Assembly: GCF_900115655.1 (NCBI RefSeq)
Contig: NZ_FOXF01000014.1
Location: forward strand, 1 to 48,357
Direction of reading: 5' to 3'
From: Ruminobacter amylophilus
Lineage (GTDB): Bacteria > Pseudomonadota > Gammaproteobacteria > Enterobacterales > Succinivibrionaceae
Length of the DNA stretch: 48,357 bases
In this document: positions 25,820 to 35,077 of the stretch, one piece after another
How the letters are laid out: every line of letters starts with the position of its first letter
Numbering within the stretch: position 1 is the stretch's first letter
Position numbers and translations under genes: made by a program
Notes under the pieces: model-generated
What the model saw: the letters and a program-made list of their open reading frames with translations, nothing else
Told to the model about the DNA's origin: nothing
The model's database searches: none

Positions 25820-27463
25820 CTAGGCAAGAAGAGCCGAACGCGCTGAAACCTTTGGCTCGCTGTCGTTTGACAGAACAAAATTATAGGCCATGACACAGAT
25901 TCTGCCGGTGTAACCGTTAATCAGCTTTCTGAAGGCGCCGGATCTGAGTCTCAGGTTAAGAGTTTCATCAAGGAATCTGTTTTCATCGACATTCACGGCC
26001 ACGGCAATAACCGAATAGCTCTCGGAACCGCCGATATCCTTCAGAATGAAGATGTTGCCGAAGGTGATAATCTCATAGTTTTCCATATCGGAAATAAAGT
26101 CATAAACCGCCTGCCAGATGGTTATGCTGCTGCGGTTTCCGAGGTACTTCTTCTGCAGCAGGAGATAATCCCTCAGCACTTCGCCGAGCACGGAGGCATC
26201 AGCATCCTCAATCGCCTGCTCAATCTGTTCCCTGCGTGAAACCAGAGAACACAGGTCTCTGAGGTAATCACTGTTGGAGTTAACCTCATCTGCCACCGCC
26301 ATAACGATCTCGGTATTCACCAGTTCCGCCACGTCAAGACGGCTGTCAGTCTGTGTTACCAGTGATACCAGCCCCTCCGCATAGAGAATCTGCAGGAATC
26401 TTCTGGTATAGGCATAGATTTCCCTGGCGTAGCCGGTATTTACGCGGGGATCATACTGGCTGACCTCCTTCATGTTCACCACTTCGCCGTTAAGAAGTCT
26501 GGCCACGCCGATGTCACCGCAGAGAAGATAGGCTCCGGTTCCGCTGCCGAGACTGTCTCTCACAAACCAGATGGCATTGCTCACATTGGAGGTGATGAAC
26601 ATGTCCCTGGCCTCAATTGAGGTGAACAGAGTGCTCGGCTTTACCAGTCCCCCGTCATAATGACCGCACCAGTCGTACAGTTCATCGGAATCAAGTTCGG
26701 AGAAGCTTGCCTTCAGAATGGTGGTCATTTCCTCGAAGGTGATACCGCACCAGCCGAACATGCGGGTGGAACCGGTCTGCTTCTCTGAGGAAAGATTGTA
26801 GAAAAGTGAACCTGCCCCCGGATGTTCAGGATGAACCAGCATATCGGTAATCCCGGGAATATGGGTACCTGCCAGGGCAAGATAGATAAAACCGTCCCTG
26901 CGGCTGCTTTCGATAAGACCTGCCCAGAGCCTGCGCCAGGCATTCAGAAAATCAGCGGTACGGGTTACAAAGCGCAGTACCCTGTCAAAATTCTTGAATA
27001 TCAGTACCAGCTTTCTGCCGGTATCAGCACTCAGGGTCTTAAGCTGTGCCGCCCAGTCGTATTTCGGCAGTTTTCCGGTTTCAGGATAAAGAGTCCTGAT
27101 GGCCTGTGCGGTCTGTTCGCAGAGGTCGGTAATGAATCTGTTGTACTGAGTGGTGTTGTTAACTTCCATGAAATCAAAGGTAAGTACCGCGTACCTGCCT
27201 CTTTTGGCGAAAGTGTCCGCAGACTTGACTATATCGGTTCCCCAGAATACGGAGGTCTCGGTCTTTTCATTGTAGAAAGCCCCTACCATGTCGGCAAAGG
27301 TGGACACGCCCAGTCCGCCCGGTGCGCACAGGGATATGAAATTGTGCCCCTCTGAAACAGCATTGTCGACCTCTTCAATGTATGAGGTCTTGTCGGCTCT
27401 GAGCTTGCGTGAACAGAGAGAAATATAAAGATTATCCTGAGTTACATCAATCAGCATCTGCAA
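25820..27463 (-). CDS. AAA-ATPase-like / PD-(D/E)XK-family protein with degenerate nucleotide-binding motifs
   Basis: The 547-residue protein follows the layout of the AAA_ATPase-like family often fused to a PD-(D/E)XK nuclease domain. The DKTSYIEEV block (24-32) precedes a P-loop position, an LTFDFMEV strand (94-101) and an FGWCGITFEEM block. Key residues are missing. The Walker A position reads APGGLGVST (47-55), with valine where the lysine should be. The Walker B/IDEYD position reads LIFKNFD (154-160). No clear PD-(D/E)XK active site is visible at the C-terminus. The protein is therefore probably not an active ATPase. Function is unknown. It is a single gene with its own upstream region, and a possible TATAAT lies near 27532. 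The family call is from motif order. Confidence 0.55.
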   Translation of the reverse strand: MQMLIDVTQDNLYISLCSRKLRADKTSYIEEVDNAVSEGHNFISLCAPGGLGVSTFADMVGAFYNEKTETSVFWGTDIVKSADTFAKRGRYAVLTFDFMEVNNTTQYNRFITDLCEQTAQAIRTLYPETGKLPKYDWAAQLKTLSADTGRKLVLIFKNFDRVLRFVTRTADFLNAWRRLWAGLIESSRRDGFIYLALAGTHIPGITDMLVHPEHPGAGSLFYNLSSEKQTGSTRMFGWCGITFEEMTTILKASFSELDSDELYDWCGHYDGGLVKPSTLFTSIEARDMFITSNVSNAIWFVRDSLGSGTGAYLLCGDIGVARLLNGEVVNMKEVSQYDPRVNTGYAREIYAYTRRFLQILYAEGLVSLVTQTDSRLDVAELVNTEIVMAVADEVNSNSDYLRDLCSLVSRREQIEQAIEDADASVLGEVLRDYLLLQKKYLGNRSSITIWQAVYDFISDMENYEIITFGNIFILKDIGGSESYSVIAVAVNVDENRFLDETLNLRLRSGAFRKLINGYTGRICVMAYNFVLSNDSEPKVSARSALLA

Positions 27464-27717
27464 TACCGGTTTTTATAATTATTCTGAAAAACAGAAATCG
27501 TTTAAACACACATCGTACAATTCAATGCATATTATACAGTATTGTAACAAAATTTCTTGTATTAAAAGGTTTCAGCCTGAATTTATTGCAGGATTCACGG
27601 ATTATGCTGAACGCATCCGTCCGTTTTCAGAAAAATCAGGCGTTTCCGGCCTGATTTTCAGGAAACTGCCGGTAACGGTGTTTTTCATAAGAAAAAGCGT
27701 ACGGCAGCACATGTAAC
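27464..27717. other. Intergenic region upstream of the AAA-like gene
   Basis: Frames on the plus strand here lack ribosome sites and family features. A minus-strand TATAAT near 27532 may serve the AAA-like gene, but its -35 is poor. Confidence 0.4.
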
Positions 27718-27766
27718 AAAAAAAAGAATATCAGCGGAAACACCGGGGGCATCCCCGCTGATATTC
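27718..27766 (-). terminator. Terminator of the PC4-like gene
   Basis: GAATATCAGCGG (27726-27737) pairs perfectly with CCGCTGATATTC (27755-27766). On the minus strand the stem runs into eight T. Confidence 0.88.
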
Positions 27767-27775
27767 ACGGGGAAA

Positions 27776-27997
27776 TCATCCTGCGATTGAACCGAGAGCC
27801 GCGCGCAGTGAATTGAGCTCATCCTTGGTCATGGTTACGCCCTTGCCCATCTTTTCATGGTTAGGGGCCCACTCACGCAGATCGTACTTCGGGGCGGCAT
27901 TGTTCCAGGAAACAAGGTTAAGCTCCTTGCGCCATCCCTTAGGGTTTTCGGAAATAACAGCCAGCTCCTCTACTATTTCAAATTTGATATCAGTCAT
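27776..27997 (-). CDS. PC4/YdbC-like single-stranded-DNA-binding protein
   Basis: The 73-residue protein matches the bacterial YdbC branch of the PC4 (p15 coactivator) family: FEIVEELAVISE, GWRKELNLVSWN, PKYDLREWAPNHEKMGKG and a closing TKDELNSL helix. Relatives form homodimers that bind single-stranded DNA with little sequence preference. The basic GWRKEL and KMGKGVTMTK segments fit that role. A good ribosome site (AGGAAAG on the minus strand, 28003-28009) precedes the start. It is monocistronic with its own terminator. The family is best known to me from Firmicutes, so presence here may reflect transfer. The cellular role is not established. Confidence 0.82.
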   Translation of the reverse strand: MTDIKFEIVEELAVISENPKGWRKELNLVSWNNAAPKYDLREWAPNHEKMGKGVTMTKDELNSLRAALGSIAG

Positions 27998-28554
27998 TAG
28001 TCTTTCCTATGGTATTAATTATTGATTATTTTTATAAGTATCCGGTTTTGCTATTTTTTATTTCTCCGTGCTCCGCCGTTCTGAAAACCAACCGTTTTCA
28101 CTCCTTTATTCACCTGCGGAACATCATAAGCTGATTTATTGTGCGTTATATTCTTTCATTAATTGCCATGCACATCTGTATACGATGTCTCATTTTTGAA
28201 AAAATTGTAAAATATTTTTAAAAATATTTTTATAAAACAAACACTTTTATTATCTTAATTGCTTTTTAATAAATAAAAATCGTTATTTAACTTAATATCT
28301 ATTTTAACCATCGGGAATATTCATAAATAGATTGTTTTAGATAAATATAATTATTTAATACCGTCAAAACAGAATTCAGACAGTTTCAGTCGGTTTTAAC
28401 CGGAAAAAGCTTCGGCATACGGAATGAAGCTGAAATAACGGATACCGCTTCACGATTTTTTTTGACCTTCCGAGCAACAGTGCAATGCCGGACTGTAACG
28501 GGAGAACGGCAAACGTTAGAATATTTACCGTATGTCATCTGCAGGAGGTTTTTC
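27998..28554. other. AT-rich divergent region (PC4-like gene / amidase)
   Basis: This 557-bp region holds the promoters of two divergent genes but no supported coding sequence. It is strongly AT-rich from 28190 to 28370. The amidase ribosome site GCAGGAGG is at 28541-28548. I could not pair -35 and -10 elements with confidence. Confidence 0.4.
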
Positions 28555-29712
28555 ATGTCAAAGGACGGGAATTTACTTAAGTCTCTGTTTACGGGAAAGG
28601 GATTCCTTTCAGAAACCGGCGTTCCGGGAATCGCCGCCTTAATTGCCGCCATGTGTCTATGTCCCGAAGTTCAGGCCGGGGATGAGGCTGCCGTTAACGG
28701 TCACGGAACGGATACCATCACCCATGTTATAAAAAACTGCCTCTCTCCGGACGCTTTTTCCCGTCCGGAAAACGAACATCAGACCGGCAGCACTCCGGGC
28801 TCACTCCTAATCATCGCCGATCCGTCCGATAACAAACCTGAAGAGAATGCCGGTGATGAAACCCAGCCTGATGATGCCTTCGACGAAACTTCCGTTACGG
28901 CGGAACAGAACGTGCGGAACAGTGATTCCCCGAAGGAAAAAGGCGGAAAGAAAAAGAAGGGAAAGATTAATCCCGAAAGCATAAACAAAGCCTTCGCCAC
29001 CCCTGACATAAAGATAAAATCACCAAAGGAAATATCCAAGACCGTTTATTCCCGAGAAGCCGTGGCCGCGCACTCCTCCATCAGCATACTGCTGGATCCG
29101 GGACATGATTATGAAAACTACGGAGCCGTCTCCACCGAATACCGCGTCAGTGAATTCGTACTCAACCATAATCTGGCCCTGAAGCTCGAAAAGGAACTCA
29201 GAAAACGCGGATACTCCGTGGACTTCACCCGTACCCTTCTGGAGAAGTCACCGCTTAAAAACAGAGTGGCGAAAATCAGAAAACATGACATCCTTGTATC
29301 CCTGCATCATGACTCGGTTCATGAGAAGGACTGCGAATGGACAAAAAACATGACCTGCAGAACGGACAGGGCTAACGGCTACTGCGTGCTGATTTCCGAC
29401 GAAAACCCGCAGCTTCGGAAATCATACAGACTGTCATATGCCATCAGCTCATATCTTAAGAACAGCAGAATGGTGCCCAACCTGTACAACAGAAATGACA
29501 AGAGAATGATTCTGGTAAATGACGACCTTGCAGTCTATGACCGCCGCAATCTTTACATACTGCGCCGCAGCAGCATTCCGGCCGTGCTTCTCGAAACGGC
29601 GGTAATCACCAATCCCAGAGATGAGGAAATGGCTCTGAATCCTGATTTTCAGGACAGATACGTTAAAGCCGTGGCTGACGGCATCGATGCGTATTTTGAA
29701 GCGGAGAAATAA
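28555..29712 (+). CDS. N-acetylmuramoyl-L-alanine amidase (Amidase_3 family)
   Basis: The enzyme should cleave the bond between MurNAc and L-alanine in peptidoglycan. The 385-residue protein has a long basic start, a hydrophobic stretch with possible signal cleavage at VQA-G (residue 41), a low-complexity acidic then lysine-rich linker (about 75-140) and a C-terminal Amidase_3 domain (about 176-382). Zinc and catalytic motifs are LLDPGHDYENYG (H184), the Glu in STEYRVSEF, VSLHHDS (H251) and VLLETAVITNPRDE (E347). The start at 28555 is fixed by AGGAGG six bases upstream; the open frame extends upstream without a matching signal. Unlike E. coli AmiB/AmiC there is no recognised AMIN or LysM domain. 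A terminator follows. Confidence 0.88.
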   Translation: MSKDGNLLKSLFTGKGFLSETGVPGIAALIAAMCLCPEVQAGDEAAVNGHGTDTITHVIKNCLSPDAFSRPENEHQTGSTPGSLLIIADPSDNKPEENAGDETQPDDAFDETSVTAEQNVRNSDSPKEKGGKKKKGKINPESINKAFATPDIKIKSPKEISKTVYSREAVAAHSSISILLDPGHDYENYGAVSTEYRVSEFVLNHNLALKLEKELRKRGYSVDFTRTLLEKSPLKNRVAKIRKHDILVSLHHDSVHEKDCEWTKNMTCRTDRANGYCVLISDENPQLRKSYRLSYAISSYLKNSRMVPNLYNRNDKRMILVNDDLAVYDRRNLYILRRSSIPAVLLETAVITNPRDEEMALNPDFQDRYVKAVADGIDAYFEAEK

Positions 29713-29758
29713 CAGAAATCAGATAAACGGAGATTTTTAACTCCTTTTACCGATCAGA

Positions 29759-29808
29759 AAGGCTGCAGAAAGAAAAACAGACATTTTCTTTTCTGCAGCC
29801 TTCTTTTT
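29759..29808 (+). terminator. Intrinsic terminator of the amidase gene
   Basis: GGCTGCAGAA plus AGAAAA (29761-29776) pairs, with one bulged T, with TTTTCTTTTCTGCAGCC (29784-29800). CTTTTTAT follows. It lies between the amidase gene and the converging acetyltransferase gene. Confidence 0.8.
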
Positions 29809-29835
29809 ATAAATCAGTCCGGTACAGGCCTTAAG

Positions 29836-30426
29836 TTAATTTCTGTCCCAGCATCTTTTTCTGTCTTCATCGGTAATGGCTCTTACCACGCGGCACGGAT
29901 TCCCTACCGCCACGCAATTGTCCGGGATATCCTTTACCACCACGCTGCCTCCGCCGATAACGACATTGCTGCCGATTTTAACTCCGGACATTACCTGCAC
30001 TCCCGCACCTATCCAGACATTGTCACCTACGGTGATGGGATATGCGTACTCAAGTCCCGCATTTCTTCTTTCAGCATCAGTCGGATGACCTGCGGTATAG
30101 AATCCGCAGTTGGGAGCAATAAACACGTTATCGCCGAATATCACTTTACCGCCGTCAAGAATGACCGTGTTGTGATTGGCAAAAAAGTTCTCGCCGATTT
30201 CAATGTTATATCCGTAGTCACACCAGAACGGAGCGACGATTGTAAAGGCTCCCCCGGTTCTGCCGAGAAGCTCACGCATGATTCGACGCTGTCCTTCTTC
30301 GTCAGACGGACGTAGACTGTTGAAATCGTAGCACAGCTCCTTCGCCGCCGCTCTCTCGCGGATAAGTTCCCGGTCGTAGTTGGCGTCATAAAGCATCTGC
30401 TTCTGCATTTTTTCTTTTTCAGTCAT
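29836..30426 (-). CDS. Maltose/galactoside-type O-acetyltransferase (left-handed beta-helix, Maa/LacA family)
   Basis: The 196-residue protein transfers acetyl from acetyl-CoA to a sugar hydroxyl. It begins with the family's mobile N-terminus (KQMLYDANYDREL..RE) and continues as hexapeptide repeats of a left-handed beta-helix, with DYGYNIEIGENFFANHN, GDNVFIAPNC, the catalytic His in YTAGHPTDAERR, GDNVWIGAGVQVMSGVKIG and VAVGNPCRVVR. Length and motifs match Maa and LacA (about 183-203 residues). The exact sugar acceptor cannot be told. It converges on the amidase gene and lies downstream of fabF on the same strand, separated by a terminator. Confidence 0.9.
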   Translation of the reverse strand: MTEKEKMQKQMLYDANYDRELIRERAAAKELCYDFNSLRPSDEEGQRRIMRELLGRTGGAFTIVAPFWCDYGYNIEIGENFFANHNTVILDGGKVIFGDNVFIAPNCGFYTAGHPTDAERRNAGLEYAYPITVGDNVWIGAGVQVMSGVKIGSNVVIGGGSVVVKDIPDNCVAVGNPCRVVRAITDEDRKRCWDRN

Positions 30427-30630
30427 AAGCTCTCCTGTTACTTATTGCCTGACAGTCAGTATAACCGAAAAAAAGCAGATAATCCGCACCATCTTCATGA
30501 AACCTGTCGAAGATAACATGCATTCCTTAAATCTGAATTTATGAGATGATACGGTCAACCTGCGCAGAAGGCATCGTACTCCTTTTCGGATTCCTTCCGG
30601 GGCCGGGACCGTGCCATTTTTTATTAATAC

Positions 30631-30658
30631 AAAAAAAGGGACAGCTGAGCCGTCCCTT
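30631..30658 (-). terminator. Terminator of the fatty-acid operon after fabF
   Basis: On the minus strand AAGGGAC (complement of 30652-30658) pairs with GTCCCTT (complement of 30636-30642) and runs into seven T. Confidence 0.88.
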
Positions 30659-30681
30659 CAAATTAAGTTTAATAAAACTGA

Positions 30682-31932
30682 TTATTCAGCGTAACGCTTG
30701 AACAGTAATGAACCGTTGGTACCGCCGAAGCCGAATGAATTTGATAATGCATAATCAAATTCAGCCTTCTGGGCAACATTAGGAACCAGATTGATGCCTT
30801 CAACTTCAGGATCCGGATTTACCAGATTGATGGTTGGAGGGCAGATCTGATCACGCACTGCTAAAGTGGTGATTACTGCTTCAATTGCACCGGCAGCACC
30901 CAAGAGGTGACCGGTCATTGACTTGGTTGAGCTTACGCGAACGGTGGAAATTGAATCACCGAAGGTTGCCTTGACGGCACGGATTTCAGCGAGGTCACCG
31001 AGGTGAGTTGAAGTACCGTGAGCGTTTACATAGCCAACCTTGTCAGCGGTAATTCCGCCGTCATGAATAGCGTTCTGCATGGCAAGAGCCGCACCTGCAC
31101 CGTCATCAGGAGGAGCAGTCATGTGGAATGCGTCTGAACTCATGCCGAAACCGGCGAGTTCTGCGTAGATCTTGGCACCGCGGGCCTTGGCGTGTTCAAG
31201 TTCTTCGAGGATCAGTACACCGGCACCGTCACCTAACACGAAACCGTTACGATCAATATCCCATGGACGGCTTGCCTTTTCCGGATCGTCATTGCGGGTT
31301 GATAATGCCTTGAGGGCACAGAAACCGCCGATACCCATCTGGGTTGAAGCCTTTTCGGCACCGCCGCAGATCATTACGTCTGCGTCGCCGTACTGAATCA
31401 GACGTGCACTCAGACCGATGGCATGAGTACCTGATGAACATGCAGTTACGGTAGCAACATTTGGACCGCGTGCACCGGTTCTGATTGATACATGACCGGA
31501 AACCATGTTGATAATGGTTGATGGAACAAAGAATGGACTGATCTTGCGAGGACCGCCTTCAATCAGGGCTTCTGCATTCTTTTCGATAAGACCGAGACCG
31601 CCGATGCCTGAACCAATTGCACAACCTACACGAGGAGCATTTTCCGGAGTAATCTCAAGACCTGAATCCTCAAAAGCCATTAAGGCTGCTGCAATACCGT
31701 ACTGGATGAACAGGTCCATCTTACGGCTGTCTTTCTTATTGATACCAAACTTTTCAGAATCAAAGTCTTTTACCAGACCAGCAATTTTGCTTGGAAAATC
31801 AGTAGTATCAAAATGATCGATAAGAGAGATACCGCTCTTACCTGCTAATAAATTCTTCCATGCTTCTTCAACGGTGTTACCTACCGGAGAGAGCATCCCA
31901 AGACCAGTTATTACAACTCTGCGTTTTGACAC
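30682..31932 (-). CDS. fabF: 3-oxoacyl-ACP synthase II (KASII)
   Basis: FabF is the condensing enzyme that extends acyl-ACP with malonyl-ACP and helps control the unsaturated fatty-acid chain length with temperature. The 416-residue protein (E. coli 413) shows the thiolase-fold triad: catalytic Cys in TACSSGTHA (C165), His in [11 protein letters not shown] and His in [29 protein letters not shown] sequence closes the protein ([12 protein letters not shown]). It is the last gene of the operon, 104 bp after acpP. A 12-bp hairpin in that gap may lower its expression relative to acpP. Confidence 0.97.
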   Translation of the reverse strand: MSKRRVVITGLGMLSPVGNTVEEAWKNLLAGKSGISLIDHFDTTDFPSKIAGLVKDFDSEKFGINKKDSRKMDLFIQYGIAAALMAFEDSGLEITPENAPRVGCAIGSGIGGLGLIEKNAEALIEGGPRKISPFFVPSTIINMVSGHVSIRTGARGPNVATVTACSSGTHAIGLSARLIQYGDADVMICGGAEKASTQMGIGGFCALKALSTRNDDPEKASRPWDIDRNGFVLGDGAGVLILEELEHAKARGAKIYAELAGFGMSSDAFHMTAPPDDGAGAALAMQNAIHDGGITADKVGYVNAHGTSTHLGDLAEIRAVKATFGDSISTVRVSSTKSMTGHLLGAAGAIEAVITTLAVRDQICPPTINLVNPDPEVEGINLVPNVAQKAEFDYALSNSFGFGGTNGSLLFKRYAE

Positions 31933-31966
31933 AGATTGCCTCCGTACAAATTAAAAAGACCTAAAC

Positions 31967-32004
31967 AAGAAAAGCGTTCAGTTAATCACTAAAACGCTCT
32001 TCTT
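31967..32004 (-). promoter_or_regulatory. 12-bp hairpin between acpP and fabF, possible attenuator or processing site
   Basis: On the minus strand AAGAAGAGCGTT pairs with AACGCTTTTCTT (one G-U pair) around a 14-base loop. Only a weak T-rich tail follows, so partial termination or RNA processing is more likely than full termination. Confidence 0.55.
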
Positions 32005-32036
32005 TAATATCACGGAAAAACTACATTAAGTAGCTA

Positions 32037-32273
32037 TTACTTGCGATGTGCTTCGATGTAGTCGATAGCGCTCTGAACGGTAGTGATCTTTTCAGCATCT
32101 TCGTCAGGGATTTCGGTATCGAATTCTTCTTCTAATGCCATAACTAATTCTACGGTATCAAGAGAGTCAGCACCTAAGTCGTCGATGAAAGAAGCTGATA
32201 ATACAACTTCATCTTCGTTAACACCGAGCTGTTCAACGATTACTTTCTTAACGCGTTCTTCAATATTACTCAT
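32037..32273 (-). CDS. acpP: Acyl carrier protein
   Basis: ACP carries growing acyl chains as thioesters on a 4'-phosphopantetheine arm. The 78-residue acidic protein has the attachment serine in [11 protein letters not shown] (S37) and otherwise follows E. coli AcpP nearly residue for residue. A ribosome site (AGGA) precedes the start. The 154-bp gap to fabG holds what looks like an internal promoter, consistent with the very high ACP demand. Confidence 0.98.
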   Translation of the reverse strand: MSNIEERVKKVIVEQLGVNEDEVVLSASFIDDLGADSLDTVELVMALEEEFDTEIPDEDAEKITTVQSAIDYIEAHRK

Positions 32274-32312
32274 TTATATTAATCCTATTTACGATTATCG
32301 TGTTAATATACA

Positions 32313-32326
32313 AACCCTTTCGGGTT
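32313..32326 (-). promoter_or_regulatory. Small GAAA-tetraloop hairpin in the acpP leader
   Basis: On the minus strand AACCC, loop GAAA, GGGTT forms a compact GNRA-capped hairpin 40-50 nt before the acpP start codon, a shape that often stabilises an mRNA 5' end. Confidence 0.5.
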
Positions 32327-32349
32327 ATGAATCTTATTTAATTTAGCTC

Positions 32350-32379
32350 ATTATAGCTATTTATATCTAGTATATCTAG
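32350..32379 (-). promoter_or_regulatory. Internal acpP promoter with tandem 9-mer
   Basis: A perfect -10 TATAAT lies at 32350-32355 on the minus strand. The -35 area is occupied by two adjacent copies of the 9-mer TATATCTAG (plus-strand reading, 32362-32370 and 32371-32379), so the -35 is non-consensus. Start near 32343 gives a leader of about 70 nt. Confidence 0.5.
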
Positions 32380-32427
32380 TAAAATATTAAAAAAACTGTC
32401 CTATGTCACTAATATACTAAAAATATA

Positions 32428-33159
32428 CTACATGTACATGCCGCCGTTTACGCTGATGGTCTCACCGGTAATGTATGAAGCCATGTCGGAAGCAAGGAAC
32501 AGTACCGCATTGGCGATATCCTGAGGGTCGCCGAGCTTGCCTGCTGGAACCTGAGTCAGAATGGCTGACTTCTGTTCTTCGGTAAGAGCAGCGGTCATAT
32601 CGGTAGCGATAAAGCCAGGAGCCACACAGTTAACGGTAATGCCGCGTGATGCAACTTCCTTTGCAAGGCTCTTTGAGAAACCGATTAAACCGGCCTTGGC
32701 AGCAGCGTAGTTGCACTGACCAGGATTACCCATCAGACCTACTACGGAACTTACGGAAATGATTCTGCCTGAACGCTTCTTCATCATCGGTCTGAGAACG
32801 CCCTTTGACATTCTGTAAACACTTGCAAGATTGGTGTTGATGATGGCATCCCATTCTTCATCCTTCATGCGCATTAACAGATTGTCGCGGGTGATACCGG
32901 CATTGTTAACCAGAATATCAACGTCACCGAAAGCGTTCTTTACGGCTTCGAGACACTTGTCTACTGATTCCTGAGAAGAAACATCGAGTACCAGACCGAT
33001 GCCGTTTTCACCAAGATATTCAGAAATCTTAGCAGCACCGCTTTCTGAAGTAGCAGTACCGCAGACCTTTGCACCGAGCTTGGCAAAGCTTTCAGCGATG
33101 GCACGACCAATACCTCTTGATGCACCTGTTACAAGTACAACCTTACCTGAAAAATCCAT
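32428..33159 (-). CDS. fabG: 3-oxoacyl-ACP reductase
   Basis: FabG reduces 3-oxoacyl-ACP with NADPH, the first reductive step of each elongation cycle. The 243-residue short-chain dehydrogenase has the cofactor motif GASRGIG (about 12-18), NNAG, the catalytic Ser in VSSVVG, YAAAK (Tyr and Lys) and the C-terminal ITGETISVNGGMYM. Length and sequence fit FabG of the fab operon. It starts 14 bp after fabD. Confidence 0.96.
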   Translation of the reverse strand: MDFSGKVVLVTGASRGIGRAIAESFAKLGAKVCGTATSESGAAKISEYLGENGIGLVLDVSSQESVDKCLEAVKNAFGDVDILVNNAGITRDNLLMRMKDEEWDAIINTNLASVYRMSKGVLRPMMKKRSGRIISVSSVVGLMGNPGQCNYAAAKAGLIGFSKSLAKEVASRGITVNCVAPGFIATDMTAALTEEQKSAILTQVPAGKLGDPQDIANAVLFLASDMASYITGETISVNGGMYM

Positions 33160-33173
33160 ATTTTCTCCTTTAC

Positions 33174-34109
33174 TTAGGCGACTGCAGCCAGAGCTGCGTC
33201 TAAAGTTGCGGCATCATTTAAAGAAATTGCGTTAACTTCCTTGTCAATGCGCTTGATTAAACCTGACAGAACCTTACCAGGACCTACTTCAATCATGGTC
33301 TTGATACCTTCTGCGGAAGCAGACTGAACGGTTTCTACCCAGCGTACGGGACTGTAAAGCTGTCTTACCAGGGCATCCCTGATTGAATCCGCATCGGTAA
33401 CCTTTGCCACGTCAACATTGTTGATTACAGGAACGGAAGGAACCCTGAATTCAACCTTTGCAAGTTCCTTGGCCAGTTCATCGGCAGCGCTCTTCATGAG
33501 GGCGCAGTGTGAAGGAACGCTTACGGCAAGCGGAAGAACACGCTTGGCACCCGCAGCCTTCAGAGCTTCTGAAGCCTTGTCCACGGCTTCCTTGTTACCT
33601 GCGATAACAACCTGACCTGGTGAGTTGAAGTTTACAGCCGAGCATACCTGTGAACCTGCGGCTTCGGCACATGCCTTGATGACAACGTCATCGGCAAGAC
33701 CGATTACAGCGGCCATGGCGCCTACGCCTGCAGGAACGGCAGCCTGCATGAATTCACCGCGAAGCTTGACCAGCTTTACGGCATCCTTGAAATCGATAAC
33801 GCCTGCACAGACAAGGGCACTGTATTCACCGAGTGAATGACCGGCCATAACTGCAGGCTTTAAGGAACTCTTTTCCTGCCACAGTCTGTATAAGGCAACA
33901 GAAGCTGTCAGTAAGGCAGGCTGAGTCTTGTAGGTCTTGCCGAGTTCTTCAGCAGGTCCGTTCATAACGAGATCAAAGAGATCATATCCGAGAACTTCTG
34001 AAGCTTCAGCAAAGGTATTCTTGATTACAGGATATAATTCTGAAAGTTCCTTAAGCATACCTACAGACTGTGAACCCTGACCCGGGAACACAAAACCAAA
34101 ATTAGCCAT
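33174..34109 (-). CDS. fabD: Malonyl-CoA:ACP transacylase
   Basis: FabD moves malonyl from CoA to ACP, supplying the elongation substrate. The 311-residue protein starts with FVFPGQGSQSVGM and carries the nucleophile elbow GHSLGEYSAL (S92), with its partner His in VPSHCALM. Spacing to fabH (11 bp) and fabG (14 bp) indicates a tight operon. Confidence 0.97.
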   Translation of the reverse strand: MANFGFVFPGQGSQSVGMLKELSELYPVIKNTFAEASEVLGYDLFDLVMNGPAEELGKTYKTQPALLTASVALYRLWQEKSSLKPAVMAGHSLGEYSALVCAGVIDFKDAVKLVKLRGEFMQAAVPAGVGAMAAVIGLADDVVIKACAEAAGSQVCSAVNFNSPGQVVIAGNKEAVDKASEALKAAGAKRVLPLAVSVPSHCALMKSAADELAKELAKVEFRVPSVPVINNVDVAKVTDADSIRDALVRQLYSPVRWVETVQSASAEGIKTMIEVGPGKVLSGLIKRIDKEVNAISLNDAATLDAALAAVA

Positions 34110-34120
34110 ATAAACAACTC

Positions 34121-35071
34121 CTAGTATTTAATTAAAGCACTGCCCCAGGTAAAACCGCCGCCGAATGATTCAAGAAGAATCAGGTCGCCTCTCTTGATGC
34201 GGCCGTCTCTGATGCCTTCATCAAGTGCGATAGGTACGGATGCGCCTGAAGTATTACCGTATTTATCAAGATTTACTATAACCTGTTCCATAGGCAGTGC
34301 CAGCTTGCGTGCGGTGGCCGCGATGATGCGGAGATTTGCCTGATGAGGAACAAGCCATTTGAGTTCGCTGCGGTCAATGGAGTTTTCTTCCATTGTTTCG
34401 GTAACCACGTGACTCAAGGTGTTTACCGCCACCTTGAATACTTCGTTGCCCTTCATGTAGAGCCAGCCGATTTCAGGGTTGAGACGGTTTACGTTAGGCA
34501 GCTTGAGCAGATCACCGTATGAGCCGTCGGCGTGAATGGTGGCGGAATAGATGCCCGGTTCTTCACTGGCACCGATAACGGCGGCACCGGCACCGTCACC
34601 GAAAAGAATGATGGTGGTTCTGTCGTTAGGATCACATGCTGAAGACATTACGTCAGCACCGATAACCAGAGCCCTTCTGGCAGTACCGGCCTTTATGTAT
34701 GAATCGGCAATGCTTAAACCGTATGAGAAACCGCTGCAGGCTGCCGCCACGTCAAAGGCGGGCTGTCCCTTTGTTCCCAGCATGGCCTGTACCTGACAGG
34801 CTGCGGAAGGGAAAGCGTTCGGAGCACTGGTGGTTCCGACAATGATAAGATCAAGATCGTCAGCGGTGATGCCTGCGGCTTCAACAGCCTTTACTGCAGC
34901 CTTGTAAGCCATTACTGAAACAGTATCTTCATTTTCAGCTATTCGGCGCTCTCTAATACCGGTTCTTTCAACAATCCACTCATCACTGGTTTCAACCATT
35001 TTTTCAAGATCGGCATTGGTACGAACCTTAGGAGGAACGTAGCTGCCTGTACCGAGAATTTTACTGTACAT
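34121..35071 (-). CDS. fabH: 3-oxoacyl-ACP synthase III (KASIII)
   Basis: FabH starts fatty-acid synthesis by condensing acetyl-CoA with malonyl-ACP. The 316-residue protein (E. coli 317) has the catalytic Cys in [10 protein letters not shown] (C112, the same number as E. coli), His in VPHQANLRI and Asn in GNTSGASVP. The [14 protein letters not shown] start is typical. It starts 6 bp after plsX. Confidence 0.97.
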   Translation of the reverse strand: MYSKILGTGSYVPPKVRTNADLEKMVETSDEWIVERTGIRERRIAENEDTVSVMAYKAAVKAVEAAGITADDLDLIIVGTTSAPNAFPSAACQVQAMLGTKGQPAFDVAAACSGFSYGLSIADSYIKAGTARRALVIGADVMSSACDPNDRTTIILFGDGAGAAVIGASEEPGIYSATIHADGSYGDLLKLPNVNRLNPEIGWLYMKGNEVFKVAVNTLSHVVTETMEENSIDRSELKWLVPHQANLRIIAATARKLALPMEQVIVNLDKYGNTSGASVPIALDEGIRDGRIKRGDLILLESFGGGFTWGSALIKY

Positions 35072-35077
35072 AGAGTT

